This document shows positions 17,675 to 26,423 of a stretch of 64,000 bases of DNA, one piece after another (positions within the stretch are counted from its first letter, which is position 1; every line of letters begins with the position of its first letter). The notes beneath the pieces were generated by a model. The model did no database searches and was not told the DNA's origin. It worked only from the letters and a program-made list of their open reading frames with translations. The DNA lies in assembly GCF_001425445.1 (NCBI RefSeq), contig NZ_LMQU01000010.1, positions 131,501-195,500 on the forward strand, written 5' to 3'. This DNA comes from Devosia sp. Leaf420 (GTDB taxonomy: Bacteria > Pseudomonadota > Alphaproteobacteria > Rhizobiales > Devosiaceae). A program made the position numbers and the translations under genes.

Positions 17675-20182
17675 TTAGAACTCGCTCCAGTCATCCGCCT
17701 TCACCGCGGCATTGCCGTGGCTGAGATAGCTCTTGGCCACCGACTTGAGCTTTTGCTGCAGGCCGCGCACGCCGTCTGCCGGCGCTTCGACCCGCGCGGG
17801 AGCCGCAGACCGTCCACCGCTCGTATTGAAAATATCGACAATACCATCGAGCTTGGTGGCCTGGGCCTCCGTCTGCTCGATCGCTGCGTTCATCTCCTCG
17901 ACGAGAGCCGCATTGTGCTGGGTCATCTCGTCCATCTGCCGGACGGCCGTATTGACCTCCTCGATGGACGAAGCCTGCTCGCGGCTTTCCCGCGCAATGC
18001 CGGTCATCAGCGTATTGGACGAGCGCGCCGCCTCGAGCATGGCATGGAGCTTTGCCGCCGCATCGTCCACGAGCCGCGTCCCGCCTTTGACTTCGCTGGC
18101 GCTCTGCTCGATCAACTGCTTCACATCGGCCGAAGCGCTTGCCGCACTTTGCGCGAGGCGCCGCACTTCGACGGCAACCACCGCAAAGCCCTTGCCCGCC
18201 TCGCCCGCCCGCGCCGCTTCCACCGAAGCGTTGAGCGCAAGAAGGTTGGTCTGGAAGGCGATGTCATCGATCATGCCAATGATATTGGAGATCTTCGAGG
18301 ACGACTGCGTGATCCGCGCCATGGCCTCGGTGGCTTCGGCCATCACCTGGCCGCCCACTTCCGCCGAGCGCGTCACATCGGCCGCGACAGCGCTGGCTTC
18401 CTGCGCGCGCTGCGCATTCTGCAGCACCGTTGCAGCCAATTGCTCCATCGTCGCCGAGGTTTCCTCGATCGTCGCCGCCTGCTTGGTGGTACGTTCCGAA
18501 AGGTCGTTGGCACCGGAAAGGATTTCGCCCGTCGCGGTCTTGAGCGTGGTCGAGGTCTCGCGCAATTCGCCGACCACATCGGTCAGGCGATCGGCAACCG
18601 CATTGACGTCCGACTTGAGGCGCGCAAAGGCGCCCTGATAGTCGCCCTCCATCCGGCGGCTAAGATCGGTATTGGCGAGCGCCGAAAGGACGACGCCGGT
18701 TTCGCCGACACCGCGATCGACAGTCCCGACGAGACCATTGACTGAGCGCGCCAAGGCATTGAGTTCCTCATCGGGGAATTCCGCATCCACCCGGCGCGAA
18801 AAATCGCCGGCGATGGCCGCATCCACCACCGCGCCAAACGAGCGCTGCAGATCCTGCATCATCGTCGCGCGTTCCGCCTGTCCGCGAATGATCGAAGCGG
18901 CCTCGGCTTCCGTCATTTCTGCGATCCGGACGCCATTCTGGCGGAACACTTCGACCGCCCGCGCCATGGCGCCGATTTCGTCGTGACGCTTGCCGCCTTC
19001 GACGCTGACCGAAAGATCCCCCTCGGCGAGACTTTCCATCGTATCGGTCAGGCGCGAAATCGGCCGGCTGATCGAGCGGGCAAAAAAGAAGCCCCCAACC
19101 GCCGCGATCGCAAGCAGCAACCCGCCGACAAGAAGCGTCATGTTGCGCATATCGACCACGGCCGCATAGGCTTCAGCCTCCGGCTGCACCGCAGTCACCG
19201 CCCAGGTCACCCCGGAAACCGTCACCGGCGCCGCGCGTACCACCATGGTCGCGCCGCGATAATCCGTGCTCGTGCCTTCTCCGGTTGCGCCAGAGAACGC
19301 GCCCGCCACCACATCGGAGGTCAGTGTCGTCGTCAGCACGTCCGGCTCATTGGTGCGCGGCGATTCGCTGCGCAACAAACCGTCCTGCCCCACAAGCACC
19401 ACTTCGCCGGTCTGCCCAAGCCCCGAAAGGCTCGAAATCCGCGCACTCAGCGTCGCCGGCGAAATGGACAGCACCATCACGCCGGTTGCCTCGTCCTTTT
19501 CATAGACGGGCATGGCCATAAAGCTCTGCGGCGTGCCGGTCGGACCATATTGGGTGTAGTCGACAAAGGCCGCCGACCCCTCCGGCAAATCCTTTGCCGC
19601 CGCAAAGACCTGGCCAAGGCCCGACGATGCCAGCGCCGGATCGTTCACGACGTTACCGGCAAAATCAGTGTTCTTGGCGACCGAATAAACGACGTCACCC
19701 ACTGGGCTGATCAGCAGGACGTCGGAATAAGCACGCTCGACCTTGAGCGTGCGAAAACCGGGGTGGAAGCGCTTGTGCGGCGCGTCATAGGTCGCGCCCT
19801 TGCCATTGGCGCTATCGAGCGCGGCGCGGTCCTCCTGGTTGGGATTGTCCGTGATATAGGCGGCCTGAAGCTGCAGCGCGGCCCGTTCCTTGAGCCCCAT
19901 GCGCAATTCATCGAGCGCGCGCGTCAGGTTCTTGGTCGCGGTCACCGTGTCCGAGCGCTGCACGAAAAGCTGCAGATCGACCTGCGCGCTCGAGAAATAT
20001 TCGCTGACTTGGCTCGCGGCCGTCGAGAGCGCAGCCTCCATCGACTGGTCGCGCTGCTCGCGTACGGTACCGAGCCCGATATTGTAGCTGGCAAGCCCGA
20101 CGCCTGCGCTTACCAAAAGGGCCGAACCCACCAGAGCCAATGGCAACTTCTGCGCGATTCGCAGGTGTGGCAAGAATTTCAC
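17675..20182 (-). CDS. Transmembrane chemoreceptor with a double-Cache sensor domain
   Basis: Membrane methyl-accepting protein. GTG at 20182 (then [18 protein letters not shown]) is preferred because GGGGGGAAATC precedes it, matching the site used by the neighbouring receptor; frames up to 20281 add about 33 unlikely residues. The first helix is [22 protein letters not shown] large periplasmic dCache_1 region (about 55-370) contains [19 protein letters not shown] and [15 protein letters not shown]. After the second helix ([19 protein letters not shown]) come HAMP ([22 protein letters not shown]), a second HAMP-like unit and the signalling domain. The chain ends DDWSEF, an xWxxF CheR-tether-like tail. 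It lies just downstream of cheY2. Confidence 0.88.
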   Translation of the reverse strand: MKFLPHLRIAQKLPLALVGSALLVSAGVGLASYNIGLGTVREQRDQSMEAALSTAASQVSEYFSSAQVDLQLFVQRSDTVTATKNLTRALDELRMGLKERAALQLQAAYITDNPNQEDRAALDSANGKGATYDAPHKRFHPGFRTLKVERAYSDVLLISPVGDVVYSVAKNTDFAGNVVNDPALASSGLGQVFAAAKDLPEGSAAFVDYTQYGPTGTPQSFMAMPVYEKDEATGVMVLSISPATLSARISSLSGLGQTGEVVLVGQDGLLRSESPRTNEPDVLTTTLTSDVVAGAFSGATGEGTSTDYRGATMVVRAAPVTVSGVTWAVTAVQPEAEAYAAVVDMRNMTLLVGGLLLAIAAVGGFFFARSISRPISRLTDTMESLAEGDLSVSVEGGKRHDEIGAMARAVEVFRQNGVRIAEMTEAEAASIIRGQAERATMMQDLQRSFGAVVDAAIAGDFSRRVDAEFPDEELNALARSVNGLVGTVDRGVGETGVVLSALANTDLSRRMEGDYQGAFARLKSDVNAVADRLTDVVGELRETSTTLKTATGEILSGANDLSERTTKQAATIEETSATMEQLAATVLQNAQRAQEASAVAADVTRSAEVGGQVMAEATEAMARITQSSSKISNIIGMIDDIAFQTNLLALNASVEAARAGEAGKGFAVVAVEVRRLAQSAASASADVKQLIEQSASEVKGGTRLVDDAAAKLHAMLEAARSSNTLMTGIARESREQASSIEEVNTAVRQMDEMTQHNAALVEEMNAAIEQTEAQATKLDGIVDIFNTSGGRSAAPARVEAPADGVRGLQQKLKSVAKSYLSHGNAAVKADDWSEF

Positions 20183-20350
20183 GATTTCCCCCCGATCCCG
20201 AATGGTCCCAACCATTCGGCCAGCCGTTCTCCGGACAGCGCTGCTGCGCCGCCCGGGCCGGACCAAATTAGATGGCTGCAATCGTTACATATCTAGGTTT
20301 AACCACTTATTACGCTTGGGCTTATCGCAGGTTTATGCCGCCAAAATGCA

Positions 20351-20380
20351 AGACGCCCGCAGAGGGCTCTGCGGGCGTCT
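20351..20380 (-). terminator. Hairpin after the cheB-cheY2 transcript
   Basis: A perfect 14-bp stem (AGACGCCCGCAGAG / CTCTGCGGGCGTCT) with a two-base loop lies 26 bases beyond the cheY stop at 20407. The T-run is weak (TTGCATTTTGG on the minus strand), but the stem is very strong, so it likely ends the cheD-R-B-Y operon or protects its 3' end. Confidence 0.7.
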
Positions 20381-20406
20381 CGATCAAATCTATTGGCAGA
20401 ACTGAC

Positions 20407-20796
20407 TTAGGTCAGCGCGCCGATCACCGCTTCGATACGTTTCTTCATGGTCGAAACGTCGAACGGCTTGATGATGTAGTTGTTCACCCCCGCCGAAATG
20501 GCTTCCTTGACCTGCTCGGCGTCCGAACGGCCCGTTGCCATGATGAACGGCATGGCCTGGGTCTTTGGATGCTTGCGGATCACCTTGAGCAGGGTAAGCC
20601 CATCGATATCGTCCATGTTCCAGTCGGAAATGATCAGATCGATATTGGTGGTTTCGAGCTTGCCAAGGGCATCACGGCCGGATTTGGCCTCGGTGATTTC
20701 CTTGAAGCCGAGCTGATTGAGAATGTATTTGCAGATACCACGCATGGACTGCTGGTCATCAACGATCAAAACGCTGACAGCACTTGCTTTGGGCAT
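20407..20796 (-). CDS. cheY2: CheY-type response regulator (cheY2 position)
   Basis: Single receiver domain, 129 residues, that would bind the flagellar switch or act as a phosphate sink. The acid pocket is Asp13/Asp14 (VLIVDDQQ), the phosphorylated residue is Asp58 in IISDWNMDDIDG, the switch Thr lies in MATGRSD, and the Lys lies in YIIKPFD. The SDWNM around the aspartate is the pattern of motor-type CheYs. In rhizobial che operons the second CheY, after cheB, is the motor regulator; that role is inferred here from order. It lies 106 bases after cheB on the same strand. Confidence 0.9.
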   Translation of the reverse strand: MPKASAVSVLIVDDQQSMRGICKYILNQLGFKEITEAKSGRDALGKLETTNIDLIISDWNMDDIDGLTLLKVIRKHPKTQAMPFIMATGRSDAEQVKEAISAGVNNYIIKPFDVSTMKKRIEAVIGALT

Positions 20797-20902
20797 GGAC
20801 CTTCTAACCTCTTATGCGCCGGGCATGGTGTCCCGGTATTTCTCAGCATCCTAGGCAACAAGCGTTACAATTCTCTCAACCCGAGGGTTAAGCTTGTCGC
20901 GC

Positions 20903-21949
20903 TTACGCTGCCGAACGCAGGCGAACCAACGCATTGGCCAGCTTTGCGGCAATTTGTTCGACCGCAGCCTGCTCCACTACCGCGCCTTCCTCGAAAGCAA
21001 CGCGCGGCATGCCGTAAACCAGGGCCGAAGACTGGCTCTGACCCACCGTATAGGCGCCGGCATCGCGCATCAGCTTGAGCCCGCGCGCACCGTCCCGGCC
21101 CATGCCGGTCAGGATCGCGCCGACCGCCATCGAGCCGACGGATTTGGCGACCGATTCGAACAGCACATCGACACTTGGCCGGTGCCCGCTCGTCAGCTCA
21201 TCCTGGCTGAGGCGGCACTTGAGCTGGCCCGAACTGCGCTCGACGCGCAGATGATAGTCGCCCTTGGCCACATAAGCATGGCCGCGCTCGAGCACCATGC
21301 GGTCCTCGGCTTCGACAACCTTGATGGCGCATAGCTCGTCGAGGCGCGCCGCAAACCGGCCGGTAAAGCCCGGCGGCATGTGCTGGGCGATAACGATCGG
21401 CGGGCAATCCTTGGGAATATTGGTCAGAACGGCGCGGATGGCTTCGACGCCACCAGTCGATGCGCCGATCGCGATCAGCGCGCCATCGGGCGCTGCTGCG
21501 GTCTTGACCCCGATATTGGGCATTTCGCCGCGCGCAGCGACGCCGCGCACATTGGTCTTGGCCGCGTCGCGGATCTTATCGCGAAGGCCGGCGCCAAAAG
21601 CTTCGAGGCCTCCAGACAGATCGGTATTGGGCTTGGCGACGAAATCGACCGCGCCAAGTTCAAGCGCCAGCAGCGTTTCGCTCGCGCCCTTCTTGGTCAG
21701 CGTCGAGACCATGACGACCGGCATGGGCCGCAGCCGCATGATCTTTTCGAGGAAAGCCAGCCCGTTCATATTGGGCATTTCGATATCGAGCGTCAGCACA
21801 TCGGGGTTGAGCTGCTTGATCTTCTCGCGCGCTTCGATGGGGTCCGTCGCCGTCCCGACCACCTGGATGTCGCCCTCACGCATCAGCATGCGTGTCAGGA
21901 CTTCGCGGATGAGGGCCGAGTCGTCGACGACCAGAACCTTGATTGTCAT
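20903..21949 (-). CDS. cheB: Chemotaxis protein-glutamate methylesterase/deamidase CheB
   Basis: Removes methyl groups from receptor glutamates (and can deamidate glutamines) when phosphorylated by CheA. The true start is ATG 21949 (MTIKVLVVDDSALI), since a longer frame upstream reads through cheR. The receiver domain covers residues 1-120 with Asp55 (TLDIEMPNMNG). The catalytic domain has Ser in IGASTGGVEAI, His in VIAQHMPPGFTGRF and Asp in AILTGMGRDGARG, giving the complete triad. The start overlaps the cheR stop by four bases. Confidence 0.94.
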   Translation of the reverse strand: MTIKVLVVDDSALIREVLTRMLMREGDIQVVGTATDPIEAREKIKQLNPDVLTLDIEMPNMNGLAFLEKIMRLRPMPVVMVSTLTKKGASETLLALELGAVDFVAKPNTDLSGGLEAFGAGLRDKIRDAAKTNVRGVAARGEMPNIGVKTAAAPDGALIAIGASTGGVEAIRAVLTNIPKDCPPIVIAQHMPPGFTGRFAARLDELCAIKVVEAEDRMVLERGHAYVAKGDYHLRVERSSGQLKCRLSQDELTSGHRPSVDVLFESVAKSVGSMAVGAILTGMGRDGARGLKLMRDAGAYTVGQSQSSALVYGMPRVAFEEGAVVEQAAVEQIAAKLANALVRLRSAA

Positions 21950-22788
21950 GCTGCTTCTCGCTTCGCCTGCGCGCGGGACTGGTAGATGGTCTTGCCGACG
22001 AGACGGAACCCTTCGCCGCCAGACCCGAGATTTTCCGAGTGCCCGATGTAAAGGAAGGCCTCGGGCGCCAGGAGTTTGCCGAACCGGCCGAACACCATGC
22101 CCTGGGTCGGCTTGTCGAAATAGATTGCCACATTGCGGCAGAAGATCGCGTCGAACGGGCCCTTCATCGGCCATTCGGTAATGAGGTTCAGTTGCTTGAA
22201 CGAGACCAGTTCACGCACCGCCTGCGGCACTTCCACCGTGCCGTCATTGCGGCGCTGGAACGGCCGCGAGCGCTCGGCGCTGAGCCCGGACAATTCATTG
22301 TCGGGATAGATCCCGCGTGCCGCCTTTGCGATCACTGCAGTGTCGATATCGGTCGCGAGAATCTTGAAATCCCAGCGCTTCAATTCGGGGAAAGCGCCAA
22401 GCAGGTCCATGCCGATCGTATAGGGCTCCTGCCCCGTCGAGCAGCCGGCTGACCAGATGCGCAGTTTTTGGCCGCGTGGCTTACGGCTCATCAGCGCCTG
22501 GACATGGGTCCGCAGGTGCTCGAAATGATGATCTTCGCGGTAAAAGCGCGTCAGATTGGTTGTGAGAGCATTGACGAAATCCTGCCCCTCGACGCCTGAC
22601 GCACCCTTTTCGAGGTGGTCGACATAAGCGTCGAAACTATTGAGCCCGAGAGCGCGCACGATCTTTGACAGGCGGGAAACGACGAGGGTCCGCTTGGCAT
22701 CGCTCAGCGAAATGCCGGCGACCTTATAGACGCGATCCTTGATCCGCGAAAACTCGCGCTCGCTGAGGGAAATCTCTCCCTGATCCAT
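21946..22788 (-). CDS. cheR: Chemotaxis receptor methyltransferase CheR
   Basis: SAM-dependent enzyme that methylates receptor glutamates. ATG 22788 (MDQGEISLSEREF) is chosen over an ATG at 22821 because it has GGGGA upstream. The N-terminal helical domain (1-90) includes GISLSDAKRTLVVSRLSK. The SAM site is LRIWSAGCSTGQEPYTIGM, then DFKILATDIDTAVI and FDAIFCRNVAIYFDKPTQ. The beta-subdomain that binds receptor tails is present between these motifs. Three nearby receptors carry xWxxF tails it could bind. Confidence 0.94.
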   Translation of the reverse strand: MDQGEISLSEREFSRIKDRVYKVAGISLSDAKRTLVVSRLSKIVRALGLNSFDAYVDHLEKGASGVEGQDFVNALTTNLTRFYREDHHFEHLRTHVQALMSRKPRGQKLRIWSAGCSTGQEPYTIGMDLLGAFPELKRWDFKILATDIDTAVIAKAARGIYPDNELSGLSAERSRPFQRRNDGTVEVPQAVRELVSFKQLNLITEWPMKGPFDAIFCRNVAIYFDKPTQGMVFGRFGKLLAPEAFLYIGHSENLGSGGEGFRLVGKTIYQSRAQAKREAA

Positions 22789-23017
22789 GAAACATTCCCC
22801 GACTCGACGCGCTCGAAACAACCAAGGTGCCCAGGCTGCCGACGCGGATCATCCTGCTGGTCCCGCGCTTGGCGAGCAGAACCGATATTGGGGGTGTCAT
22901 TCCTTAGATTGGGTAAATTCGCCTCGTGCCAGACGCCAATATTTGTCGATTGTGAACAAGGACAAAGAAAGCGCGTCAAATGCCGGCTGGCCCAAAAGCC
23001 AGCCAAGCAAAACGGAC

Positions 23018-23608
23018 TTAGAACAATTCGATATCGTCGACCGGCGGCGCCACGACGACACGGCGTTTCGCGAGCGCGATTTCTTCGCGCGCCACATTGG
23101 CGCCGACATCGCTGTCGAGCCGCTTGACGAAGGCGCGCCCCGAATGGGGCTTGAACAGCACGCGACGGGCAAAATTACCGCCCAGATCCTCGCTCGAAGC
23201 CATATAGCCTTCGTCCGAAAGAAACTGCCGGACGAACTCGATGTTCTTGGCCCCAACATCGTCGAGCGCGGAATTGATCTTCCCGCCACCAAAAACCTTG
23301 ATCTCGAGATTGCCCTTCTTGCCCGAGCCGACCGAGAGCACCTTGTTGATCAACTGCTCCATGGCAAAGGCGCCATAGCGCGCAGAAGCGCCATAGCGAT
23401 CCTTGGCCGAGCCGGACTGTTCGGCGAGGAGAAAGTGGTTCATGCCCCCCACATTGGCGACGCGATCCCGCACGCAGGCGGAAATGCACGAGCCGAGCAC
23501 GGTCGAAAAAGTGACGTCCTGGGCGGAGGAGACGTGGCAGTCACCCTGGTGGACCGTCGTTACAACGCCTCTGTCGAATTCGGGAGGCAGGGAACTGTTC
23601 TGGCCCAT
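23018..23608 (-). CDS. cheD: Chemoreceptor glutamine deamidase CheD
   Basis: Deamidates receptor glutamines so they can be methylated. From ATG 23608 the product is 196 residues; a TTG start at 23668 would add 20. The catalytic Cys41 lies in TVLGSCISACV and His58 in GGMNHFLL, with downstream RYGAFAMEQLINKVL and EIKVFGGGKI completing the CheD pattern. It is first in the cheD-cheR-cheB-cheY2 order, whereas in Sinorhizobium cheD follows cheY2. The last residues are DDIELF, identical at five positions to the end of the divergent CheT-like protein. A 229-base gap separates it from cheR. Confidence 0.92.
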   Translation of the reverse strand: MGQNSSLPPEFDRGVVTTVHQGDCHVSSAQDVTFSTVLGSCISACVRDRVANVGGMNHFLLAEQSGSAKDRYGASARYGAFAMEQLINKVLSVGSGKKGNLEIKVFGGGKINSALDDVGAKNIEFVRQFLSDEGYMASSEDLGGNFARRVLFKPHSGRAFVKRLDSDVGANVAREEIALAKRRVVVAPPVDDIELF

Positions 23609-23771
23609 AGTCGAAGGTCTACCCGTGTCGTCTAATTGGTCGGACAATAGCGATAACTCGTTAGCCAATTGCTAACCACGCTGAGCGCGCAACCCTCCTA
23701 TGACTTGCGTCGGCAAGAACCGGTTTAGAAATACCGAGTTAGGTTGAACGTATCTATCGCGGGGTAAGTGT

Positions 23772-24125
23772 ATGTCGCTGCAGAAATTGGCACGGGAGCT
23801 GGACGAAACGGCGCGTCAGTCGACCTCGCTGCTCGAAGGCATCACCGCGGCCCTCGAAGTGCTCTCCGATACGCCCTTGAGCCGTGACTCGTCCGTGCGC
23901 CAGGCCATGCAGATGATCATCACGGCGCTCCAGGGCCAAGACCGCATCGAACAGCGCTGCCGCAACATGGCGCTCGCCACCCGCCAGTTCTCGCTCCTCC
24001 CCCCAACCGCCCCCGAAAGCGTCTACGACGAAATCTGGCAGAGTCTTACATTGGACGAACTCCGCGTCCCTTCCCTTTCGGGTATCGCCGCCAACCAAAA
24101 CCACGGCGACATCGAGCTGTTTTAG
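23772..24125 (+). CDS. CheT/CheZ-like small chemotaxis protein with DXXXQ motif (candidate CheY phosphatase)
   Basis: Predicted all-helical 117-residue protein, divergent from cheD. Residues 42-70 form a helix carrying Asp57 and Gln61 in QGQDRIEQRC, a DXXXQ arrangement like the catalytic Asp/Gln pair of CheZ. Rhizobial CheT, a small protein at the end of the che operon, has the same motif and was reported to act on one CheY and to bind CheR. Position and size agree with CheT, but overall similarity was not tested. The C-terminus is GDIELF, matching the CheD tail. The start follows a weak ribosome site (GGGGTAAGTGT). Phosphatase activity is inferred. Confidence 0.6.
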   Translation: MSLQKLARELDETARQSTSLLEGITAALEVLSDTPLSRDSSVRQAMQMIITALQGQDRIEQRCRNMALATRQFSLLPPTAPESVYDEIWQSLTLDELRVPSLSGIAANQNHGDIELF

Positions 24126-24380
24126 GCTGGATGGGGCAGGTATATGACCCCAACTCCGTCATTCAGTTGGCCAGCGAAACGGCCTGAGCCTGCCGTTGTT
24201 CAACGCCTGTCATCCGGTTTGAGTTGGCCGTAACGGGTCCGTGTTATTGGCTGTGGAATTTTCCATACCCTTGTCGCAAATGCGTATCGCAAGAAACGTT
24301 CATCGTAAGCACATGAGACGTCTCCGTTGTTCGCTCAGATAGGGCTTTTCACCGCCGAAAACTCACAATAGGTTCGCGAC

Positions 24381-25091
24381 ATGTCGAAGAGCACCACAAA
24401 TGCGCAAGAACTGCTTGGCATTGGCCTTTATGCCGTGCCAGACGCCGCGCGTTTGCTCCAAATGCCCGCGATAAATGTTCGTCGCTGGCTAGGTGGATAT
24501 TGGTATTCGCGACGCGGTGAGCGTCACGATGTCCCTCCCCTTTGGTTGCCAGAGCTCCCGAATTTTGATGACAACATAGAGCTTTCATTTCGGGACTTGA
24601 TCGAACTGAGATTTGTGAATGCTTTCGTCAAAGCCGGCCTGGGATTGAAGACCATCAGGCATTGTTTGGACTTTGCGCGGGACGTTGTGGACAATGATCG
24701 CCCTTTCTCCACGAGCAGATTTCGGACCGACGGAAGGACGATTTTCCTCGAAAGCATAGAACGCGAGGCAGATAGTGAGGCAAAGCTACTAGACCTCAAG
24801 CGCCATCAGTACGCGTTCTCTAAGGTGCTGGAACGAAGCTTCAAGGACCTCGATCTCGAGGGCAATGAGGTCACTCGTTGGCGGCCCTATAGGGGGCGCG
24901 ACACTGTGGTGATCGACCCGCAGCGCGCATTTGGGCAGCCTATAGCAGCCGACTTCGGAGTCCCGACGATTGCGCTGGCTGAGGCGGTTGAGGCAGAAGG
25001 GTCTGCCGAACGTGTCGCTGCATTGTATGAGGTGTCAATTGAGGCGGTTCGAGACGCAGTAAAGTTTGAGCAGGAGCTGCGCGCCGCGTGA
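24381..25091 (+). CDS. Antitoxin-like DNA-binding protein (MerR-like HTH plus DUF433-like C-terminus)
   Basis: First gene of a two-gene toxin-antitoxin-like pair. The N-terminus has an HTH of MerR style (YAVPDAARLLQMPAINVRRWLGGYW). The C-terminal 40 residues (VPTIALAEAVEAEGSAERVAALYEVSIEAVRDAVKFE) match the DUF433-type HTH found in antitoxins partnered with PIN-like toxins. The middle (LSFRDLIELRFVNAFVKAGLGLKTI) is helical. Base composition is clearly less GC-rich than the flanking che genes, suggesting transfer. Its stop overlaps the next start by four bases. The 255 bases upstream hold no gene and probably contain its promoter. Confidence 0.72.
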   Translation: MSKSTTNAQELLGIGLYAVPDAARLLQMPAINVRRWLGGYWYSRRGERHDVPPLWLPELPNFDDNIELSFRDLIELRFVNAFVKAGLGLKTIRHCLDFARDVVDNDRPFSTSRFRTDGRTIFLESIEREADSEAKLLDLKRHQYAFSKVLERSFKDLDLEGNEVTRWRPYRGRDTVVIDPQRAFGQPIAADFGVPTIALAEAVEAEGSAERVAALYEVSIEAVRDAVKFEQELRAA

Positions 25092-25483
25092 AGGTAGTGG
25101 TGGATGAGAACCTTCCGCCTGCACTCGCCAAATCTTTGGCCGCTCTCTTTATTGGCAAGCACGAAATCATCCATCTGCGTGACCGCTACGGGCCGAGCGT
25201 CAAAGATATCGAATGGATCCCAGAACTCAGTGCAGAGGGTCGATGGGTTGTAATCTCTGGTGACAGGCAGATCACAAAGGTCAGGGCGGAGTACGAGGCT
25301 TTCAGAAGCAGCCGTCTAACCGGCTTCTTCCTATCCAAAGGATTGAACAAAGCTCCATTGGTGAAGAAGATGGAACGCATACTCGCGCTCTGGCCGTACA
25401 TCGAACAGCAGGTCACGTTGGTCCAAGGCGGCGCGATGTTTGAGCTCCCGATGACGAGCACGAAGCTCTCTATGTTGCGGTAA
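25088..25483 (+). CDS. PIN-like toxin (DUF5615/VapC45-like family)
   Basis: Putative RNase toxin, 131 residues. It starts KVVVDENLPPALAKSLA, the conserved Asp-Glu-Asn-Leu-Pro opening of PIN-like DUF5615 proteins. DRYGPSVKDIEWIPEL and WVVISGDRQITK supply further acidic residues expected for metal binding. The start overlaps the antitoxin stop by four bases (GTGA), so the two are coupled. The pair is inserted between the cheT-like gene and cheW, where related che operons have no such genes. RNase activity is inferred from family only. Confidence 0.72.
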   Translation: MKVVVDENLPPALAKSLAALFIGKHEIIHLRDRYGPSVKDIEWIPELSAEGRWVVISGDRQITKVRAEYEAFRSSRLTGFFLSKGLNKAPLVKKMERILALWPYIEQQVTLVQGGAMFELPMTSTKLSMLR

Positions 25484-25825
25484 CCTAGCAGCTCGCTTCG
25501 GTGGCGTGGAATTCGCCGATGCTATGCAGCCAATCTTGCCGAAGCGGCGATGTTCGCCGAGGTATGCGCGTTGGGGTTTCGCGCTTGACTCTACCGCCAC
25601 CTACCGAAACCTTGGTTGTTTTTTGGACGCTCAAAAGACAGTTCGAACTGCCGGAATGGCGAGTTGCCTGTTGAAGTGCTGCTATCGCTACAACAGGACC
25701 ACTCCCCAACGTCCGCGAACAAAGGGCGTCAGGCAAGAAACCACCCCGTTCCGACATAACCCCAAAAACAAAAAGGGCACCTCTCGGCGCCCCTTCAAAA
25801 TCCGAAAATCCAAAATCCCAAAAAA
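25484..25825. other. Gene-free interval between the inserted toxin gene and cheW
   Basis: About 340 bases with no convincing gene. The right end carries the cheW terminator (25764-25795). The left two thirds share the lower GC and mixed codon look of the inserted pair and may be part of the transferred segment. No direct repeats or integrase remains were recognised. Confidence 0.45.
25764..25795 (-). terminator. Terminator of the STAS-cheY-cheA-cheW operon
   Basis: On the minus strand GGGCGCC-GAGA-GGTGCCC forms a 7-bp stem (one G-U pair) followed by TTTTTGTTTTT. It sits about 30 bases beyond the cheW stop and ends this operon before the inserted pair, so cheD-R-B-Y must have its own promoter. 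Confidence 0.8.
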
Positions 25826-26314
25826 CTAGCCGTCGAGCTTGGCGCCCGTGACCACGGCGTGGAGGTCGATCAGGCCGACCATGCGGCTTTCGTGGGTGAC
25901 GATGCCGTTCAAAAGTTCGGTGTCGATCGCATTGCCTTCCGGCACATTGTGGATCTCTTCGCGATTGACCGTGAGAATGTCGCTCACTGCGTCGACGAGG
26001 ATCCCGACCCACTTGTCACCGACGCTCATCACCACGACGACGTGGTTCTTGGTGGGCGATGTCTGGCCATCGCCGAAGCGGGCGCGCAGGTCGAAAATCG
26101 GCACGATGGTGCCGCGCAGGTTGATCACGCCGCGCACGAATTCGCGGGTGTTCGGCAGCGGGGTCGCACCGTTCCAGGCGCGGATTTCGCGCACCGTGGT
26201 GATTTCCACCCCATAGGTCTGCTCGCCTATTGAAAAGGCGATGAGCTGCAGCGTGTTGGCGCCGACGACGCCCGACTTGTCGCCATTCTCTTCGCGGAGG
26301 CTAAGCGCTTCCAT
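25826..26314 (-). CDS. cheW: Chemotaxis coupling protein CheW
   Basis: Adaptor that links receptors to CheA in the signalling array. 162 residues: LQLIAFSIGEQTYGVEITTVREI opens the SH3-like fold, PNTREFVRGVINLRGTIVPIFDLRARFG is the typical core, and VGILVDAVSDILTV follows. The roughly 20-residue N-terminal lead is not conserved in the family. It lies 109 bases after cheA, last in its operon. Confidence 0.94.
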   Translation of the reverse strand: MEALSLREENGDKSGVVGANTLQLIAFSIGEQTYGVEITTVREIRAWNGATPLPNTREFVRGVINLRGTIVPIFDLRARFGDGQTSPTKNHVVVVMSVGDKWVGILVDAVSDILTVNREEIHNVPEGNAIDTELLNGIVTHESRMVGLIDLHAVVTGAKLDG

Positions 26315-26423
26315 TCTCTTGGCCTTTCTGCCGCCTCGAAAGGTCGGCTACTCACTCAAGGCGGCTCGCGGCCGCTTTTTACTCGTTTGGCTCGGCCCAA
26401 CAGGGCCGGGTCACTTGGCCCAA

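Noticed and set aside
25506-25829. 107-codon plus-strand frame after the PIN-like toxin
   Set aside because: No ribosome site, runs into the cheW terminator, and its translation has no family features.
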